Shown: piece after piece, positions 46,001 through 55,000 of the stretch
Numbering within the stretch: position 1 is the first letter of the stretch
Layout of the letters: the number at the start of each line of letters is the position of its first letter
Source: Romanomermis culicivorax
Taxonomy: Eukaryota > Nematoda > Enoplea > Mermithida > Mermithidae
Direction of reading: 5' to 3'
NCBI GenBank assembly: GCA_963922205.1
Contig: CAWUHX010000030.1
Span: forward strand, 1,488,001 to 1,552,000
DNA: 64,000 nt
The notes under the pieces: generated by a model
Told to the model about the DNA's origin: nothing
The model's input: only the letters and a program-made list of their open reading frames with translations
The model's database searches: none
Translations under genes and position numbers: made by a program

Positions 46001-49000
46001 GGAGGGGTTCCAATAACACTTCCGCCCAATTACATGTATGGACACGATAATGAAAAATACCATCAGATTGATTTTAAGATATCCTCGCAACATTTTACTT
46101 TCCTTTCGTATTACAGTGTCAATCTTTCGACAGTTGAATTTAAGCTGCCACATTTTTTCGTTTCAGTAGCAATCTATTTTTTTAAAGTAACTGTTTAAAC
46201 TCAAACACCTTTTTTGTGCCAATTCACCAACTTTTTTCTGAAATGTAAAGTGTCAAATTCTTCCCCAAATAAGAATCATTGTTTTAAAATACGTCCCAGC
46301 TCAAAAAATCTATATCTCGAGGCAGGGCCGTAGCCAGGAATTTTCTTAGTGGTGGAGCGGATCAAGCAAAATAAATTTCACAGCGCCGGGAAAATTTTCA
46401 GGTTTTTACACTTTAAAAGGCTGGAAAATTAATCTTCATAACAACGATAATAAATTGGAATTAAACTAATAGATCGTAATACCTTTCTTATTTCGGCGCG
46501 TAGCGTCGAGAAAATTCTCGAATTTTTGTGTTGTGCTGGAAAATGGACGTTCACATTAATTATTCCTGGATAGAAGCTCTAAATTTACAGTCTTAGAATG
46601 ACGGTTTTATCAGTTTTCAATGCGGATTGCGAAGCTCACGTTTCAAAATGTTTGGAAAACTTCAAACGAAGTAGGACAATAAAATCTTAAGAAGTGATCA
46701 AAAACCTCAATTATCAGCAAAATATTGGCTCTTAACCATATATGTAACGGAGCCCCGAGGTTTGGGGGGGGGGGTTGGACGACTTTTTTCGGGCCGGGGG
46801 TCAGTACTTCCCAAAATTTTGGGGGGACGGGTCTCTCAAGGAAAAAAAATTCGATTTTTTCACGAAAAAAGTCCGAAAAATAGTTTAAAAAATAGTGATT
46901 TTTCCCTAGAAAGACCGAAAAAATGTATCCATGGCGCGAAGCGCCAAGAAAATTCACATTTTTACCATTTTTCGTTCAAAAATTCACATTTTTAATCAAA
47001 AAATTGACACTTTTCAGTATTTTGCGACCAAAAGTATGGGGGTCCCTACGGCTACCATATGGCTAGCCATGTGATTGGAAAATCCTGGGGGGGCGGTCAC
47101 CCAATGGCTAGCCATATGGTCGACGATTTCTGGGGGGGGGGGTTCCCATAGCACTCCCCCCAATTACATGTATGCTCTTAACTAGTAAAAGAAGAGATGA
47201 AGTGAATCAGTTGATATGTCAATGGCCGCGCCTGATAGGGAACAATGACTATTATACTCAGGACCGGCGCGAAGCACCGGCAAATTTCGAGAGTTTGACC
47301 TTCTGAAGTTTTCCAAAATGCATCATTTCGGTTTTGAAATCAAAAAAAGTTTTCCTAGAGTGAGAACCACGCCCAAAATTTTGTCTTGTAACTAATGAAA
47401 AAAGAGATGAGGTAATTCAGTTGATTGAAACTGTTGAAGTTTAATTAGTAGGTCGAAGTAGTTATGCTAATGGCCGTGGCTGATAGAAAACAATGACTGT
47501 TATACTCATTGACCGGCACGAAGCGTCGGAAAATTTTGAGATTTTTCTCAGTGATAAACACAAAATCGACATAAGTCCCAAGGGGGTGGCGGCCGCCTCC
47601 CGCCCCTCCCTAAATACGGCCTTGTCTCGAGGTGGGTTTTAGGACCTCTTTTATTCCTACTTTACATAAATGACGTGTCTCATTCATTGAAAGACAGCAT
47701 TAGAGTTGAAATGGTTATCTTTGCTGATGATGTTAAAATCTTTACAGTCGAACCATTTAAAGTATCTACAACATAATGTTCGCTAAATCTAGTGGTCAAA
47801 TGGTTAGTAGAATTAACTAAATTTGTCATCATCTGCATTTCGGCAACAATAATCCAAAATATGGATACAGGATTATTGATGAACTCCTACTCAAAACAGA
47901 CGACTGAATCAAAGGTTTGAAATTTACTGAAATTATAATCGATATTCCCTGATTTTTCCAGGTTTTCCAGATTGCTGGACACTCAGTTGAGCGTTCATCT
48001 GTTGAGAGAGTGTGCTCAAAAATCGTCCCATTTCAGCAATTTATGTAGGATTATTCGAAAATATCATATTAAAAACCAATATGATGTAATGTGACAAGCA
48101 CTATCATACCTGTAAGAGGTCCGACCAGTTGGGGGGGGGGGTCGAAAAAAGTCGAAATTTTTCCCAAAAAAGGCCAAAAAACATACACTTTTTGCAAATT
48201 TTTTTAACTTTTTCCAAACTGGGTAGAGGGTTGGGTATATGGTTGGCCAAGTTGAGGGGGGCTCCCCCCAATCCCCTCCCCCAAGTACAGGTATGAGCAC
48301 TATTGACATGAAACACTGTTTCGTATTGAAAATGTCCTTAAAAAATTAAAATTTGATTAATTGAAAGATAAGCACATAATTTAAAAATGAAATCCTTTGA
48401 TACGATTCCAAATAACAAAACTGTAAAGCAAGCACTAGATTTTTACGATTTTTTTCTAGCCCGTTCAGGGCTGGAATTTTCGAGCGTACTCGACTAAGCT
48501 TCAAAGCATTTAGGTCATGAAGTTCTATAGCGAAACCTTTGTGTAAACTATACGGTACCAATTTTGGTCCTTTTTCAAGTTACAGGCACAAGTAAAAATG
48601 TAAAATTATTAATGTCGTCAAAATTGTTCACACACTATAGAATTTTTTAGTTATGAATTGATAAAGATTAATGAACTACGTTCCCAGATTTGGTTCCCAG
48701 ATATATTTCCTGACTGCTCACGTTTTGTTTCCTAACTGCTCACGTTTTTTATAGTACCTAGCTAAATATTATTTAAGTATAGTGTGGTTGGTAGTTGATC
48801 AATGAAACATATAAATATTGTATGACATAATAATATATTATTTGACAATTCAACGTCAATAGATGTCGATATCTATACTTTGTAGAGGAACCGGAACCGT
48901 ACGGTTCCTAAATTTTAGAACCGGAATCGGAACCGGTATTCTAAAAATCGAAGAACCGGAACCGAAATTCTTTAAAATCAAAACCGTTGCACCTCTAGTA

Positions 49001-52000
49001 ACAACGCAAACAAAGGTAAAAATGTCGCAAAAGAAAGATCTACGTTGTTAACCTTTGACTGCAAAAAACTCCGACAAAAAAACCCGATTTCAAAACAAAT
49101 CCCGCATTTTTCAGATCACAAAATATGTATTAAATACTGGTAAAACACTATTTGATTTAATTCAAATGAACTTAGAACACCGTTTTTTCATGCAAATTTT
49201 TTCGCGATCTTCGCCAGATTATTTTTTCGCTGGGAAATACTCACTCATGTCTTATTTATGCTTTTTTGAGCTTATTGAAATATCATCATGTTTCTGCAGT
49301 CGCTAATTTACTAAAAATGCAGATGAACAAAATTTTCGAGTTTTAGATCAGATAAGGATAACAAAATAGAAAAGCAACTATGCAAAACGAAAAAAATGAT
49401 TTAAAAGTTTTAGCTCGAAGTGTGGAAAATTTGTGTGGATTTTAATACTACGATGCTGAAAAACTAATTATCTCAACAGTTATTTCCTAGATGAGTAATC
49501 TAATTTGCAGTCAATTAAACCCTTTTTTTATACAAGAACAGAATGTAAAATCCAGGTTGTGAAAGAGTCGGCCGAAACAACAACATATGAACCGCATTGA
49601 AAACCCATATAAATCGACCTCTGCGCCGTGCACAAAAAGCCCTAAAAATTTGTGCACGAACTCCAAAAACTGTGCCCAGTGCTCAAAAAAGCCCTGGTTG
49701 TGTTGTAGTGGCATTTTTCAGTCTACCACAACTGTTTGAATGTCACTTTTTAACTTCCTGATCTTTACAACCAAAGATGAGCATGTCTCCAGCATGCCAT
49801 CTTAATTCAAACCGGGCGATGCAATTACTATAGTCAGGGCCGTGCGCAGGATTTTTTCATGGGGGGCGGACTAGGTTTTTTACTGAATAGCCCCAAAAAA
49901 TATTGATTTCATGCGGATATACTGTGTGCATGCTGCCTCAATGGGGGGGGGGGGGGGCTGACTGTAGTCATTGTGTCCTGTGCCGGAATTTGTTCAGTGA
50001 TTCATTATTCGTTTTGTATTCTGCCCTGTCTGGTCACTTCTCCAATAAACTTCCATCGCGCTATTTACTGCCGCCGTTATTAGATGTTCTAAATTGCGAA
50101 ATCGAAGATTTCTCAATTTAGAATATTTCAATTTGCGATCAAATGTCGAGCATTTGTCTGATTCCCAAAAGGCGTACGTGCCCCAGCCCAACGCGAAGTA
50201 AGTCTTAATATTAAGGTGTGAACCTCTTGGACAAACCCGCAAAATCATTCTTGGCTCAAAATCAAATCTTATATTCTTGGTGGATCACCAGATCCAGAGT
50301 CCCCAAATAAAAAGAAAAGATAAGAAGAAAATATTTATATAACAGTTGCCAGCAGTCAGTTTCAGTACCTCATTGGTACGTTCAATGATATTTGGATTGT
50401 CTAAATTAACATTTAAAGGTTAGAAATCAGCATCATCTTGTGCTTTGTAAGAAAACCAGTCATTTTCATCGACAGGGTATGGAATCCTTAGCACCAGTTG
50501 TTTTATGTCAACTTCCCATGAACCTTCAACTTCAGGAGTTTTTTAAATTAAGCATGTACCCATGAGGGCATACCTGTAATTGGGGGGGGGGGGGGGGTTG
50601 GGGCCCCCCCAACTTGGCCAACCATATACCCAACCCCCACCGTTTGGAAAAAATTGTCAAAAAAGTGTATGTTTTTTTGGCCTTTTTTGGGAAAAATTTA
50701 GACTTTTTTCGACCCCCCCCCCCCAAAAAAAAATTTCGGATTTACCCCCCCCCCCCCAACTGGTTGGACTTCTTACAGGTATGCATGAGGGTATACGGTT
50801 ACAAATTTCTCATCTTTTGACTTTAAAATAATTTCGAAGTCCTTGTTTCAATATACTGCGGATCATTATTTACAACTTGTGGCAGAAGGTTGATTGAAAT
50901 CCTACGTTTGTTGTCAATTTCAATTTCATCATCCCACATCAAGTGGAAAAATCGAGTATAGTTATAATCTACAGGCTCATCGCAGCTAGCAGCGAACCTA
51001 ACAATCCCAATTTCATTGTCATCACATCACTTGAGGAAGTCAGGTCAAAAGGCAAAATTTGATGTCCATGCCGCAAAAAATCATCCAGAGTCAGGCCTGT
51101 GTCTGTATCTGAGTAAAGTTTTTCCACCATTTATAAGGATGCCATGTAAGTTTCAATTCAAGTTTCTTTTGTATAGTAGGCCACTGATGGATCACTTCGT
51201 CCATTGAAATGTATTTGAGCATTACAACTGCTTCCAATTTTAAAATTAAATGGATTTACCTTCTAGTTATTAGAGATGTATCAGGGACCCGGACCCAAAA
51301 TGAGACCCGAAATTACCCGACCATTTTATTGGACCTGAACCCAAACCCGATATTCTTAAAAATTTGCATCTTAACCCGAACCCGGTATTTTCAAAATTTT
51401 GGACCCAATACATCTTTAGTTTTTTTTCTATGAAGATATACAAAAGTATGTGACACAGATAAGGGTATGTCACTCGGATTAACGTTTTGAAAAATATAGT
51501 GGACTCGGAACCGAAATGAGACCTGAAATTATCCGACTATTTTGCTGTACCGGGACCTGATATTGTTTAAATTTTGGACCCGGACCCGATATTCTTAAAA
51601 TTTTGGACCCAGACCTGATATTTACAAAATTTTGGACCCGATACGTCTCTACTAGCTACCAGTGTATCCTTAAGCTTGTACTCTAGTAAAGATTACATTT
51701 GGAAGACTAAAACTTTTGAATGAGGAACATTGTATATTAGATTCTTGTTTCAAGAAGCACTCAATTATCAATTTTCCAGCTTCAATCTGCTTTAGAATTA
51801 TCATGGTTTCTGTAATTATGATAGATTCATTAGATTCTCATGTATTTGACATTTAGATTAAATGCATCACGAGAAGGTTGCTGCTATATATCGAAGTCGA
51901 CTTCAGGAATAATCAACTTGTGTTGAGGAAAGCATACCTGTAAAAGGTCCGACCATTTGGGGGGGGGGGGGGTCGAAAAAGTCGAAATTTTTCCAAAAAA

Positions 52001-55000
52001 GGCATTTTTTGCCAATTTTTTTAAATTTTTTCCAAACTGGGGGTGGGTATATAGTTGGCCAAGCTGAGGGGGTCCCCCAACCCCCCCCCCCAATTACAGG
52101 TATGGAGAAAAGAGGTTACAACGCAGTTTGCCAGCCATCCAGACCCTAGCACTTTTTGCAAATTTTTTCACTCTGCTATCAAAACCAGGATTTTGTTTCT
52201 ATTGCAAACTATTGGATTTTCCTGTAGATTCACTGTAAATCATTTGTGGTATATCTATGGCCCCATTTTAAGCTACAAGTGAATAGGTGAAATTTTTTTC
52301 TAGGTAGGCTTTGTAAGGTAAGTTCCACTGGCTTGTGACAATATTACATCCTTTCCCTTCAGAGTAACATCATTAAAAAGAGAATAGAGAGTTAGGTTCG
52401 GTCTCACTTGTGCATTTTCTGCCAAGTCTCCACCATCCCTTCTCACAATCTTTGCTTCAACCCATAATGGAATGCTTGGGCTTGTAAGCTGTGTAGACAT
52501 ACCTGTAATTGGGGGGGCCTCCCTACTTGGTCAACCATATACCCAACCCCCCCCCCCGTTAGGAAAAAATTAAAAAAATTTGCAAAAAGTGTATGTTTTT
52601 TGGCCTTTTTTGGGAAAAATTTCGACTTTTTTCGACCCCCCCCCCCCAAATCTCGGATTTACCCCCCCCCCAAACTGGTTGGACCTCTTACAGGTATGTG
52701 TGTAGATATTTTTAGGGATACAAAACTCTATAGGATGTCCAGGAATTATAGGCTGATTAGGAAAAACTGAACTTCGGTCTCTCCAATTTGATTAAAAGAA
52801 GAGAAGGCTTCAAATATCCTTCAAAGCTTTTCGACATGATTATTTTTTGTAATATATGGTGAAAATATTCATATTCGACTTTTTTATGCTATCAGTATTA
52901 AAATTGCATAGAGAATCAGTAAGAATGTGACCCCGAGGGCGAGAAGTATTATGCAAAAATTAATGGAAAATACCAGAAGAATTGGAAAAACTGAAAAAAA
53001 TGATCAATTCTGGCTAAAAATAGTCTGAAGTAGTCGAAAGTATGACAAATATGGGTAGTAACTCATGCAAAAAATTGAGATTGCAACAGAAATGTTGACT
53101 GCAGAAGTTACCAAAAAATGGAGAACAAAAATGGTCAATTAATGTTAAAAGTGGCATAAAATAGTCGAAAATAAATCATTTCTGGTGGTGGACATCACAC
53201 ATGCACGGCAAGAATTTTCCAGGTGGTAGGGTCCTTAGACTTTTGATCCAGGGGTGTAGGGAGGTGGGCTACCAAAAAAATTCTGCAAGTTTGTTTTTCA
53301 TAGAAAAGATGCACAAAAATCATCAAAAAAGCTATATTGGAAAAAGTTCAGGGAGTGTTTGACGATTTTTTGGGTCAGGGGGTGGCCAGGGTCTCAGGGG
53401 GTTTACTCTCTACCCCCTATGTGCATGAAAATCACTAATTTATCGGTCCTCTTACGGCTTTTTCTATGACCATCAATGAGAATTTGAATAAAACTAATCA
53501 GATTCATAACCACTATCTTCAGCTGATTCATAGTCACTATCACACGGATCAGCCATTTTTTCTATATATCACAGTACTTATAGAAAACCCAACAGCCGTT
53601 CCATTCTTTGAATAGAAATGTTGTTGTATTAGTTGTGACCTATATATCCTTTGTACTTATAGTATACTTCAAATCCTTTACAGTCAACTGCAACCGCACC
53701 CTTCCACATGAACGAATCGCCTCATAAAGTTAATTGTTCTATTCCAGGTAGTGTCAAATTTTATTTCAGGTCAGAATGAGTGGCGTAAATGACTCGGTGC
53801 CAGTAGTGGACGGGTGGTGAAAATGGCCGAAGTGCCCCGGTGGCCGTCCGTGTCAGAAGCGCTCGAACGCCCTCGTGGTCCTGTCACCATGTAGTTGAGG
53901 ACTACTTTTTCTCGTCTATCCCTAACCATTGCCCATGTTATAGCATTGCGATTCAGGGAAGCAGGGCTTACTACTTACGTTCCGTATGGAAAAACGGAAA
54001 AAAGACATTAAAACAAACTACCCAGAATTGTAGAGAGAAAAGCCAAATTGAAGAGTTTTTATGAATAAATAGATATTCAAGATTTTCAAGTCTATTCCAA
54101 TCCCTTTATTGATTTTCATCTAATTTATATTTTAGTCTTCAAAATTTTAACTTGAAACATAATTTCGGTTTTCAGAGAACGACAATGATGGAAGCGAAGA
54201 ATTTAAAAGCGATCCCAGTTCATTACGGAACATTATGGCAAACAGAAGTATTAAAAGCAGTCAGCAGCCTGAAGTGAAACCGCCGGTAAGAAATAAGTCT
54301 TGCCTGAGGTTGTCCTTCTTCGAATTGTACGCCAATCGTTTCAGTATCGACTTAGCATGTATCAAACGAGCAATGTGCTGTCAGAAACTATGTTCAATCT
54401 CAAAGACCAAAATCACAAACTTTTAGCTGCGTCTTCTACGAAAAAAAAGGCCACCACTTCTCGTATGTTTTAATAAGTCCGCTTTGTTTGCACTCAACTT
54501 TTTTGCGTTTAAGCTAAAGTGAACCCGTTCAGCGGTTGTTCGACCAATGTTCGGGAATCCATTTATTACAGTAAAAGCCCCTCGTGCAAACTTAAATTTA
54601 GTACGAATACCACTTCCTATAAAGTAATTTTCTAAATTCTTTGCGTACTGAAAATGCCGAAAATCTTCGAACTATTATCTGCAGCCCATGTCAACCATAA
54701 AAAAATTTGCTGCGAATCGCAACGTGCCTTCGACGTCGAATATTTTCTTACCAAATCCGACAAATACGGGTCTAACATCCATAGCCGAAATGAGAACTAG
54801 CATGTATAGTCGGCCGGGATTGAAATTGAACGCTGTTTTCCAGGCGCCGAATATGATACCGGAAATCAAAGTAGGAAAAGAAGAAACGGTCGAACGTGGT
54901 AAAATGATTTGACTTTGGCGTACAAAAGTGAACTTTTTTGATATGGATTTGCTAATGACTCATATTTTCAGTAAAATTCGAAAAACGAGAATCCGAACAT

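Larger units (their letters stand above)
45021..48997. mobile_element. 4.0 kb hAT-like stack, TAGAGGTG termini
   Basis: Left TAGAGGTGAAACGG and right inverse CCGTTGCACCTCTA, flanked by GTAACAAT (45013-45020) and GTAACAAC (48998-49005), 7/8. Subterminal GGAACCGGAACC words on both sides. The interior holds Rep-B (45623-46040), a second hAT (46323-47624) with its own Rep-B, a LINE reverse transcriptase remnant and Rep-A (48105-48295). No transposase of its own. Confidence 0.75.

Noticed and set aside
54571..54623. Alternative gene B exon start after TTACAG at 54570 or TTCAG at 54532
   Set aside because: Either choice puts the next exon into a frame with an early stop; the acceptor at 54513 keeps all later exons open.
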